64,000 nucleotides of DNA from an uncultured Desulfobacter sp. (GTDB taxonomy: Bacteria; Desulfobacterota; Desulfobacteria; Desulfobacterales; Desulfobacteraceae). Position numbers and translations under genes: made by a program. Below, one piece after another: positions 44,671 through 52,220 of this stretch. Every line of letters begins with the position of its first letter. The first letter of the stretch is position 1. Location of the stretch: positions 2,046,001 to 2,110,000 of the forward strand of contig NZ_OY762929.1 in assembly GCF_963666675.1 (NCBI RefSeq). The letters are read 5' to 3'. The notes beneath the pieces are model-generated. The model made no database searches. It was not told where the DNA came from and saw only the letters and a list, made by a program, of their open reading frames with translations.

Positions 44671-45516
44671 ATGGATAAGGCCGCACAGATCACCGAGCAT
44701 ATGAAAGCGTTAGGGTTTTCGGTTTACGAATGCCGGGCCTATCTGGCGCTTTTAGAAGAGTATCCCCTGAACGGGTATACCCTGAGCAAAGTGTCGGGGA
44801 TTCCCCGGTCCCGGATTTATGAGGTGCTTAACAGCCTGATCGCCAAGCAGATGGTCTTTGAGCAGGATGACGGAAAGTCAAAGGCCTACACCCCCATGGA
44901 TCCAAAGATATTTATCAAAAAACTTCGATCCAGGTTCCAGGGGATTTTTCAGGATTTAACCGAGTATGCGGGCCGCCTTTACCGGGAACCCAAACAGGAC
45001 AATCAGCTGGTGGTGATCCAGGGGCGGGACAATATTCTCTCTTTTCTGTCTGTCCTGATCAAGGGGGCCCGGGAGCGCATTGCCCTGTCCATCTGGGATG
45101 AGGAACTTTGTGCGCTGACCGGGGAACTGGATGCCGCCCTTGCCCGGGGGGTGATGCTGCGCGGCATCTATTTCGGCCCCAATAACGTGTACGAAGATCT
45201 GGTACCCCACCGCAGGCTCAAGCGGTACATGGCCGAGAAAAAAGAGCGGTTTTTGTCCGTGATCGTGGATCGGTCCCATGCCGTCTCCGGTGTGGTTTCC
45301 CGGGGAGAGGCTTCAAAGGCAACCTGGACCCGGGATGAAGGCTTCATTGAGGTCAGTGAAGATTATATTGCCCATGATCTGGTGGTCAATCTCTATTCCG
45401 CTTCCCTGGACAGGGCAGGGTATGAGAAATTTGAAACCTTTGCAGATAATGTCCATGATCGGTTTTTTCACTATTCAAACAAAGATCTGAAGGCGTTTCG
45501 TGAACTCCTAGAGTGA
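44671..45516 (+). CDS. TrmB-family transcriptional regulator
   Basis: 281 residues. N-terminal TrmB winged helix (LGFSVYECRAYLALLEEYPL, then GYTLSKVSGIPRSRIYEVLN), linker and a C-terminal phospholipase-D-like sensor domain (NQLVVIQGRDNILSFLSVLI...IALSIWDEEL). TrmB regulators bind sugars or other metabolites in archaea and some bacteria; in this operon it may instead sense an amino acid. It lies 16 bases after azlD and probably autoregulates through the TAGTNACTA sites. Confidence 0.88.
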   Translation: MDKAAQITEHMKALGFSVYECRAYLALLEEYPLNGYTLSKVSGIPRSRIYEVLNSLIAKQMVFEQDDGKSKAYTPMDPKIFIKKLRSRFQGIFQDLTEYAGRLYREPKQDNQLVVIQGRDNILSFLSVLIKGARERIALSIWDEELCALTGELDAALARGVMLRGIYFGPNNVYEDLVPHRRLKRYMAEKKERFLSVIVDRSHAVSGVVSRGEASKATWTRDEGFIEVSEDYIAHDLVVNLYSASLDRAGYEKFETFADNVHDRFFHYSNKDLKAFRELLE

Positions 45517-45570
45517 CTGACCAATGGATTCATCGGCCTTTTATAGGGATTGAGGGCTTGATTTTAACGT

Positions 45571-45647
45571 GGGCCATTGTAGGGCAGGTCTCTTTGCCTG
45601 CCCTAACGGGGGCAACCACAGGGGATTGCCCCTGCAAAAGATGCCCG
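45571..45647 (+). repeat. Dispersed double-hairpin repeat, copy 2
   Basis: Matches 37452-37530: GGCCATTGTAGGGCAGGTCT, CTGCCCTAACGGGGGCAACC, ACAGGGGATTGCCCCTGC, ending GATGCCCG. Both hairpins are conserved (GGGCAGG/CCTGCCC and GGGGCAA/TTGCCCC). The rest of 45517-45923 shows no gene. Confidence 0.75.
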
Positions 45648-45923
45648 ATCTTATGATCAAGCCCGGGATTGAGACCATTGGGATGTAAAAGTAATGTAAA
45701 TCCCAAATAGGTTTTAGCCTTTAACGGACCATGACGGTTGGCACGGGCACAAAGTTTAAGTAGCTGATATCTTCATGAACTTCGCGTTTTCCCTGGTGAA
45801 AAAAAACAAGAACATTTATTGAAACAAGCTATATTGGGGTGCGCTGCTTTGGAAACAATGGATCTTGACACCGGGAAATACTTTGAGTAATTTGTCTGAA
45901 ACGTAAAACAAGGAGGACGATTC

Positions 45924-46673
45924 ATGAACGATTCCACTCCGTTCCAAGCCCAGGACCTTGCCCCTGACATGCAGAAAAAACAGCTGATCGACATGTTCAC
46001 CCGTATTGTTGTACATTACGGCCTCTGGTTCAACGAGGTTCAGCACCAGATGGGCATGGAAAAGGCGCTTGCGGCTTTGGATACGGCCACACAATCTTCG
46101 ATTTCCATTCTGATGAAACATCTGTCCCGCACCCTGGATTTTGAACTGGAACAGGGTATGCCCAAAGCGTTGATGTCCCTGGATGACGACACAACCGAAA
46201 AACTGATGGCCGCCGTGGGAAAAGCCTGGCTTGCCAACGACGGTGTCTGGTTCCAGTCCGTGGAGTTTGCCCACGGCATGAACGATGCCAAACGGTGCAA
46301 TGACTCCTGCTGGGCCAGGTTTTCTCCCTTTGAAGCCCACCGCATCAAAAACATCCTGGGCCTGGGTAATTATCCGGGACTTGAGGGCCTTAAACGCGCC
46401 TTGAACTTCAGGATGTACGCATTCATAAACGAGCAGAGCATTGTGCAAGAGACCGAGACCAGTTTTGTATTTCAGATGAATGAATGCCGGGTCCAGCGGG
46501 CAAGGATGCGCAAGAATCTTGATGATTATCCTTGCAAGTCCGGCGGTCTTGTTGAGTACGCCCGTTTTGCCGAAGGCGTTGACGATCGAATAAAAACCGA
46601 ATGTATCGGGTGTCCCCCGGATCCCCATCCTGAAACATGGTTCTGCGCATGGCGATTTACACTGGAGCAGTGA
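45924..46673 (+). CDS. DUF6125-like cytosolic protein
   Basis: 249 residues, no signal. Resembles the DUF6125 family: WFNEVQHQMGMEKAL, SFVFQMNECRVQRARMRKNL, YPCKSGGLVEYARFAEGVD and the end CIGCPPDPHPETWFCAWRF. The conserved Cys residues suggest a metal or Fe-S site, but none is proved. AAGGAGGA lies ten bases before the ATG. The gene precedes the carboxylase operon by about 100 bases on the same strand; a functional link is not evident. Confidence 0.75.
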   Translation: MNDSTPFQAQDLAPDMQKKQLIDMFTRIVVHYGLWFNEVQHQMGMEKALAALDTATQSSISILMKHLSRTLDFELEQGMPKALMSLDDDTTEKLMAAVGKAWLANDGVWFQSVEFAHGMNDAKRCNDSCWARFSPFEAHRIKNILGLGNYPGLEGLKRALNFRMYAFINEQSIVQETETSFVFQMNECRVQRARMRKNLDDYPCKSGGLVEYARFAEGVDDRIKTECIGCPPDPHPETWFCAWRFTLEQ

Positions 46674-46771
46674 TGTGTTAATGCAGGTTCCTAAGGTTTA
46701 ATATACTCAAGACACACACGGATAAATAAATCCATTCTATAACTATATAATTTAAAAAAGAAATGTGAATT

Positions 46772-48325
46772 ATGGGAGTCATTTCCGACAAAATTCAGGA
46801 ATTAAGGCAAAAAGAGAAAAAGATAAAGGCCATGGGCGGTGAAAAAGCTTTGGCCAAACGGCGTGACAAGGGCGTTTTGAACGCCAGGCAGCGTCTTAAC
46901 CTGCTGTTTGATGCCGGCACGTTCAGGGAACTGGACATGTTCGTCACCCACCGGTGCACCAATTTCGGCATGGAAACCAAAGAAATTCCTGCAGACGGTG
47001 TAATCACCGGACACGGAAAGGTGAACGGCCGCCTGGTCTTTGCCTATGCCCAGGACTTTACGGCCGCTGCCGGATCATTGGGAGAAATGCAGGCCAAAAA
47101 GATATGTAAGGTCATGGACTTAGGCATAAAAGCCGGTGCCCCTGTGGTCGGCATGAATGATTCCGGCGGGGCGCGGATCCAGGAAGGCATTGACGCCTTA
47201 TCCGGTTACGGCGAAATCTTTTTTCGCAATTCTGCGGCGTCCGGTGTTATCCCGCAGATTTCGGCCATTATGGGGCCCACGGCAGGCGGGGCTGTCTACT
47301 CTCCGGCCATGACCGATTTTATTTTCATGGTCAAGGAGTCCTCGTATATGTTCATCACCGGTCCCAATGTCATCAAGGCGGTCACCGGCGAGGAGATCTC
47401 CTTTGAGGCACTTGGCGGTGCCATGACCCACAACGAAAAATCCGGGGTGGCCCAGTTTGCCTGTGAGTCCGACGAGGACTGCATCGAGCAGATCAAGCAG
47501 CTTTTGGCGTTTCTGCCGTCCAACAACATGGAAGATCCTCCGATCAAACCCACGGACGATTCCCCCCATCGCATGTCTCCGGCCCTTGATACCATTATCC
47601 CGGATAAATCCAACCAGGCCTATGATGTCAAACAGATCATTGCCGAGGTGGTGGATGATGGTTACTTTTTCGAACCCCACCAGTATTTTGCCAGAAATAT
47701 CATCATCTGTTTTGCCCGGCTCAACGGTCGGCCCATCGGCATTATTGCCAACCAGCCCATGGTTATGGCCGGCTGCCTGGATATTGACGCCTCGGACAAG
47801 GCCACACGGTTTATCCGGTTCTGTGATGCCTTTAACATTCCCTTGCTCACCATCGCCGATGTTCCGGGGTATCTGCCCGGTTCCCACCAGGAGTGGGGCG
47901 GCGTCATCCGGCACGGGGCAAAATTGTTATGGTGCTACGCCGAGGCCACCGTGCCCAAGCTGTTGCTGATCACAAGAAAGGATTACGGCGGATCATATAT
48001 CGCCATGTGCTCCAAGCACCTGGGGGCGGATATGGCATTTGCCTGGCCCATGGCCGAGGTGGCGGTTATGGGGGCCGAAGGGGCGGCAAACGTTATCCAT
48101 GCAAGGGAGATTAAAAATTCCGAAGACCCGCCGGCCACGCGCAAACAGAAAATTGAGGAATACAACACCCAGTTTTCCAATCCCTATTGCGCCGCCGCAA
48201 GGGGATATGTGGATGCGGTGATCGTGCCCGGTGAAACCCGGCCAAGGCTCATTGATGCCCTGGAGGCCGTGGTCACCAAACGCGAATTCAGGCCGGCCAA
48301 AAAACACGGAAATATTCCGGTGTAA
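46772..48325 (+). CDS. mmdA: Acyl-CoA carboxyltransferase, 12S/MmdA-type subunit
   Basis: 517 residues. Complete carboxyltransferase (PccB/MmdA/12S) with both acyl-CoA and carboxybiotin crotonase-like halves: MNDSGGARIQEGIDALSGYG, GPTAGGAVYSPAMTDFIFMV, FAACESDED-like FACESDEDC, and DVPGYLPGSHQEWGGVIRHG. It transfers CO2 between methylmalonyl-CoA or propionyl-CoA and biotin. With the downstream 5S-type protein carrying the biotin domain it would constitute a methylmalonyl-CoA:pyruvate transcarboxylase or related cycle (inference); no biotin carboxylase is in the window. Confidence 0.92.
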   Translation: MGVISDKIQELRQKEKKIKAMGGEKALAKRRDKGVLNARQRLNLLFDAGTFRELDMFVTHRCTNFGMETKEIPADGVITGHGKVNGRLVFAYAQDFTAAAGSLGEMQAKKICKVMDLGIKAGAPVVGMNDSGGARIQEGIDALSGYGEIFFRNSAASGVIPQISAIMGPTAGGAVYSPAMTDFIFMVKESSYMFITGPNVIKAVTGEEISFEALGGAMTHNEKSGVAQFACESDEDCIEQIKQLLAFLPSNNMEDPPIKPTDDSPHRMSPALDTIIPDKSNQAYDVKQIIAEVVDDGYFFEPHQYFARNIIICFARLNGRPIGIIANQPMVMAGCLDIDASDKATRFIRFCDAFNIPLLTIADVPGYLPGSHQEWGGVIRHGAKLLWCYAEATVPKLLLITRKDYGGSYIAMCSKHLGADMAFAWPMAEVAVMGAEGAANVIHAREIKNSEDPPATRKQKIEEYNTQFSNPYCAAARGYVDAVIVPGETRPRLIDALEAVVTKREFRPAKKHGNIPV

Positions 48326-48363
48326 GGCCCATGATCAAAATAAAAGCCAAGGAGACCTTTTTC

Positions 48364-48576
48364 ATGCAAAATAAAAGATTGGCCGCTGCCATGGCTGCTG
48401 TGCAGATGTACATTAGATCCGAAGAGGAGGCCGCCGTTGCCGCCATGCAACGCCAGGCTGCCGATGACGCTGCCAAATCTTTAGCCCCCCTGGGGCAGAT
48501 GAACCTTTGGGGCCTTTCCGGCCGGCAGGCGATTATGAATGCCAATGCAATGATACGGCAAAGAATCGTTAAATGA
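48364..48576 (+). CDS. Small protein between carboxylase subunits
   Basis: 70 residues from the ATG at 48364 (AAGGAGA nine bases upstream; ATG 48331 is an alternative). Composition is Ala/Met/Gln-rich with an amphipathic helix (LAAAMAAVQMYIRSEEEAAV) and a conserved-looking end NLWGLSGRQAIMNANAMIRQ. Unlike OadG/MmdD it has no membrane helix. Its location suggests an accessory (epsilon-type) subunit that assembles the 12S and 5S-biotin proteins (inference). Confidence 0.7.
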   Translation: MQNKRLAAAMAAVQMYIRSEEEAAVAAMQRQAADDAAKSLAPLGQMNLWGLSGRQAIMNANAMIRQRIVK

Positions 48577-48606
48577 TAAAATAAAAGAAATTATATGTAG
48601 GATATT

Positions 48607-50631
48607 ATGACCGATCACAATGAAGTTAAAATGGTTGAGATGGATTATTCCCAGGCGCGACCCAAGGCAAAAAATCCCCTGAAAGTTCAGGATCTCTCCC
48701 TGCGGGACGGCCATCAGTCATTGTTTGCCACCCGGGGCCGCACCGAAGATATGATCCCTGTGGCAGAACAGATGGATGAAATCGGGTTCTGGGCGGTGGA
48801 GGTCTGGGGCGGTGCTTCTTTTCATACCATGCACCGGTATCTCAATGAAGATCCCTGGCAGCGGCTTCGCACCCTGAAGCGGTATTTCAAGAAAACGCCG
48901 ATTTCCATGCTGTTGCGTGGCCAGAAGCTTGTGGGGTACCGCAACTATGCCGATGATCTTGCCGCACTTTTTGTCAAAAAGACCGTGGAAAACGGACTGG
49001 ATATTTTCAGGACCTTTGATGCGCTCAATGACTATAGAAATTTTGAAACCGTGGTACCTGTCATCAAGGAGTCTGGAGCGCATTTCCAGGGCTGCATCTG
49101 CTATACACTCACAGAACCCCGCCTGGGCCAAGGGATCTATAATCTGGAATACTATGTGAAAAAGGCCAAAGCCCTTGAAGATATGGGCGCCGACTCCATC
49201 TGCATCAAGGATGTGGCAGGCCTGATGGCGCCCTATGATGCCTTTGAGCTGGTCAAAGCGCTCAAGGCGGAAGTGGAGCCGCCGATCCACCTGCACTCCC
49301 ATTTCACATCGGGCATGTCGCCCATGACCCATCTCAAGGCGGTGGAGGCCGGTGTGGATATTATTGATACCTGCATGACCCCCTATGCATATAGAACATC
49401 CCATGCGGCCCTTGAGCCCTTTGTGATGAGTCTTCTGGGGACCGACCGGGATACGGGGTTTGATATCAATGCCCTGACCCGGATCAATGAAACCCTGGAA
49501 AAAGAGGTCATCCCCAAATATAAGCATCTGCTGGATGACAGCCGGGTCTCCTTGATTGATATTGATGTGCTCCTGAACCAGGCGCCGGATTTCATGCGTG
49601 CCAACCTCGTTAAACAGCTCCGGGAGATGGACGCCCTGGATAAAATCGATGAGGTGTACAAAGAGCTGCCCAGGGTCAGAAAAGAACTCGGCCAGATTCC
49701 CCTTGTGACCCCCACCAGCCGGATTGTGGGGACCCAGGCGGTGAACAATGTGCTCTTTGATACCAAAGAAGAGCGCTACAAGATGATTACGGACAAGGTC
49801 AAGGATCTTTGTTACGGTCTGTACGGCAAAACAGCAGCCCCCATTGACGCCGACGTGCAGAAAAAAGCGCTCAAGGATTATGAACGGGGGCAGGAGCCCA
49901 TTACCTGCCGTCCGGCTGAGGTGTTGACACCGGAACTTGAAAAGGCAAAAGAAGAGATCGGTGACCTGGCCGTGGATGAGGAGGATCTCATTCTGTGTGC
50001 CCTGTTCCCCGTCACCGGTAAAAAATACCTGATGCAGAAATACGGCAAGGAACAGGTGCCCGAGACCGTCAAACCCATTACCCTGGAAGATGTTAAAAAA
50101 CAGGAAGAGATGATTAAAAAGGCCAAGGCCGGAAAACTCATCGAACCGGCTGCGGATCTTCCCGAGAAAAGTGAATTTGCCAGGACATTCAATGTATTCG
50201 TGGACGGAGAATGTTTCGAGGTGGGCGTTGATGAAGTGGGCGGTTCGCCTATGATCTCCTATGCGGCCCTTGCCGGGGCAGCCCCTGTTGTACCCCCGGC
50301 GCCTGTTGCGCCGGCAGCACCGGCCGCACCGGCAGCTGCACCCGCACCTAAACCCGCTCAGGCAAAACCTGCACCGGCGCCCAAACCTTCACCCAAGCCT
50401 GCTGCAGCTACAGGCGCCGGAACGCCCGTTCTGGCACCCATGCCCGGTGTGATCGTCAAGTATGAAAAAAATGTCGGCGATACCGTGGCTGCAGGCGATA
50501 CCGTAGTGGTGATCGAGGCCATGAAGATGGAAAATATTCTTCCGGCAACAGCCGACGGAACCATCTCCGCCATCACCTTTAAACCCGGTGATTCTGTGGC
50601 CAAGGATGACGTACTGGCCACCATAGAGTAA
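48607..50631 (+). CDS. Pyruvate/oxaloacetate carboxyltransferase (5S/OadA type) with biotin domain
   Basis: 674 residues. HMGL-like TIM barrel with SLRDGHQSLFATRGRTEDM, VEVWGGASF, KDVAGLMAPYDAF and the metal-binding HLHSHFTSGMS; then the PYC_OADA conserved region; then an Ala/Pro-rich hinge (about residues 555-600) and a biotinyl domain with VVIEAMKMEN (Lys biotinylated). It matches transcarboxylase 5S fused to 1.3S, or OadA/PycB. Together with the 12S-type gene 281 bases upstream it suggests transfer of the carboxyl group between methylmalonyl-CoA and pyruvate. A terminator follows at 50654-50677. Confidence 0.92.
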   Translation: MTDHNEVKMVEMDYSQARPKAKNPLKVQDLSLRDGHQSLFATRGRTEDMIPVAEQMDEIGFWAVEVWGGASFHTMHRYLNEDPWQRLRTLKRYFKKTPISMLLRGQKLVGYRNYADDLAALFVKKTVENGLDIFRTFDALNDYRNFETVVPVIKESGAHFQGCICYTLTEPRLGQGIYNLEYYVKKAKALEDMGADSICIKDVAGLMAPYDAFELVKALKAEVEPPIHLHSHFTSGMSPMTHLKAVEAGVDIIDTCMTPYAYRTSHAALEPFVMSLLGTDRDTGFDINALTRINETLEKEVIPKYKHLLDDSRVSLIDIDVLLNQAPDFMRANLVKQLREMDALDKIDEVYKELPRVRKELGQIPLVTPTSRIVGTQAVNNVLFDTKEERYKMITDKVKDLCYGLYGKTAAPIDADVQKKALKDYERGQEPITCRPAEVLTPELEKAKEEIGDLAVDEEDLILCALFPVTGKKYLMQKYGKEQVPETVKPITLEDVKKQEEMIKKAKAGKLIEPAADLPEKSEFARTFNVFVDGECFEVGVDEVGGSPMISYAALAGAAPVVPPAPVAPAAPAAPAAAPAPKPAQAKPAPAPKPSPKPAAATGAGTPVLAPMPGVIVKYEKNVGDTVAAGDTVVVIEAMKMENILPATADGTISAITFKPGDSVAKDDVLATIE

Positions 50632-50653
50632 TTCAAATATTTTTATATGAAAG

Positions 50654-50677
50654 TCTCAGTAAGCCACTGAGATTTTT
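50654..50677 (+). terminator. Terminator of the carboxylase operon
   Basis: TCTCAGT-AAGCC-ACTGAGA hairpin followed by TTTTT, 23 bases after the stop codon. It sits immediately before palindromic repeat copy B. Confidence 0.75.
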
Positions 50678-50682
50678 CAATC

Positions 50683-50739
50683 TTCGTTGTGGGTCGAAGC
50701 CTGGGGCATGATAGACCTGGCTCGGCCCATGGCCGTTAT
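50683..50739 (+). repeat. 57-bp palindromic dispersed repeat, copy B
   Basis: Identical to copy A (12606-12662) at 56 of 57 positions (one T to G change at the hairpin centre), 38 kb apart. It lies between the carboxylase terminator and the zinc-ribbon gene. Confidence 0.9.
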
Positions 50740-50844
50740 AAAAAAAACCCCAACAGAGGGATGGTTTGACAACCATCCCTCTGTGCTTATTATGATAGGT
50801 GCTGCGTACTCGAAATCCGGCACAACTATAATAAGGAGAATACA

Positions 50845-51522
50845 ATGGCATTTGAAACAAAAGAAGAACTGCTTGAAAAATATATGGAAATGGAGAAACC
50901 CCATTGCCCCCATTGCGATGAAGAGATGACCCTTTGGGAGATTCCCCCCATCAATTTTTCCGATGGGTTGGGATGGCAGACGCCGTATCTGTTTGTCTGT
51001 TTCAACGATGCGTGCCCTTCCTATAAAAAAGGATGGGAGCATCTGATGGACTCCATGGAGGCACCTGCCTCTTACCGGTGTTTTTGTGAACCGGGCGCAG
51101 ACCATTTTGAGTACATGCCCGTTTTCAGCCCCATCGGCGGTACAGGATCTGTGATGGATGATGCAGCCCTTGTGGCGGAACAGGCTAAAAAAGAGTTGTT
51201 GAAACAAACCTTTTCCATTCTTACGGATTATTATATATCCAAAGACTGGGATGAGATTCTAAAGATCTGCCTGGATCCCAATATCCCGCCCAAGGCAAGA
51301 CTGAAAGCCGCAGAAATGGTGGGGGAATTAGGTGATGCAACGGCTGTGGAGCACCTGATCAACCATAGGTTCCCCACTCCGGTATTGCAGGAAGGTGTGA
51401 AAAAGGCAATTGAACAGCTTCACGAACGTCATTTCACCCGGGAATGTCCGTTCTGCGCCGAGATTATTAAAAATCGGGCCACCGTATGTAAACATTGCGG
51501 CAAGGATGTTCCCAAGGCGTAA
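50845..51522 (+). CDS. Zinc-ribbon protein with HEAT-like middle
   Basis: 225 residues, soluble. An N-terminal CPHCDEEM ribbon with a second half around CFNDACPSYKKGWEHL, a middle helical part that reads like one or two HEAT repeats (IPPKARLKAAEMVGELGDAT), and a C-terminal double ribbon CPFCAEIIKNRATVCKHCGK. It may act in protein binding or assembly; function not known. ATAAGGAGAAT precedes the ATG. Confidence 0.75.
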   Translation: MAFETKEELLEKYMEMEKPHCPHCDEEMTLWEIPPINFSDGLGWQTPYLFVCFNDACPSYKKGWEHLMDSMEAPASYRCFCEPGADHFEYMPVFSPIGGTGSVMDDAALVAEQAKKELLKQTFSILTDYYISKDWDEILKICLDPNIPPKARLKAAEMVGELGDATAVEHLINHRFPTPVLQEGVKKAIEQLHERHFTRECPFCAEIIKNRATVCKHCGKDVPKA

Positions 51523-51600
51523 AACAACTGCGGTATGCCGGTGCGTCATTGAAGCATGACCCCTTACCTTAAAGACAGGGTACTGATGCACTAAACCTGG

Positions 51601-51637
51601 CGGGTTTGAATTTCACCATTACCGAAATTCGAACCCG
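51601..51637. terminator. Bidirectional hairpin between convergent genes
   Basis: CGGGTTTGAATTTC (51601-51614) pairs with GAAATTCGAACCCG (51624-51637), 13 of 14 positions, with a nine-base loop. It sits between the zinc-ribbon gene and the HsdR_N-like gene. Confidence 0.6.
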
Positions 51638-51664
51638 GCTTGATTTTATCCCAACAGTCTGTTG

Positions 51665-52177
51665 TTATTTGTTTATCTTTTCCAGATTAAACGATCGGTA
51701 TATAATCATTTCCCCGTTTTTTTTCTCCGGATCAAGGGGTGTGGGAGAAATTTCTTTGAGCATTTCCCGGGCCTGGGAATAATCGGGAACCGCGTCAAGC
51801 CCCTGGCCGATGGTTTCTCCGGTACGGGCATCTTTAATGATGGCGTTCCTGGCATCGGTGGATACGGCCAAGGGAACCATATGGTCATAGACCAGTCTGG
51901 CCCCGGCCAGAATTTCCCTTTCATAGGATCCAATGGAGCCTGCCACACAGGTGACGGCCATAAAGGGCCGGTCTTCCACATTCACAATCAGGTCAATTAC
52001 GGACGGGTAGTCTTCGCCCTTGAACTGGACGGTTAGGGGAACATCCACAAGAACGTCTGATTTGCCGTACCCTTTGGTCTCCACCAAAAACTTTTCAAAA
52101 ATCTGGCGGCTGGCTTCGGCGCCGACATTGTCTATCTCTTTGCCGGTAATATAGTCGGTGACTTGATCAAGTATCAT
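51665..52177 (-). CDS. HsdR N-terminal-like nuclease-fold protein
   Basis: 170 residues. It matches the HSDR_N_2 (type I restriction enzyme R N-terminal-like) fold: VGAEASRQIFEKFLVETKGY, SVIDLIVNVEDRPFMAVTCV. The restriction endonuclease Asp...E-x-K pattern is weak (Asp in IDLIV, then no clear ExK), so catalysis is doubtful. It is a stand-alone domain, not part of a restriction system; such genes occur next to gpmI in related genomes. It is the last gene of the minus-strand housekeeping cluster. Confidence 0.75.
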   Translation of the reverse strand: MILDQVTDYITGKEIDNVGAEASRQIFEKFLVETKGYGKSDVLVDVPLTVQFKGEDYPSVIDLIVNVEDRPFMAVTCVAGSIGSYEREILAGARLVYDHMVPLAVSTDARNAIIKDARTGETIGQGLDAVPDYSQAREMLKEISPTPLDPEKKNGEMIIYRSFNLEKINK

Positions 52178-52220
52178 AGTTTATACACTGCTCAATTGAA
52201 AAATCGTTAATAATATCGTT

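Noticed and set aside
51601..51637. tRNA-like TTCGAACCC stretch
   Set aside because: It is one arm of a simple 14-bp hairpin between convergent genes; no acceptor, D or anticodon arms are present.
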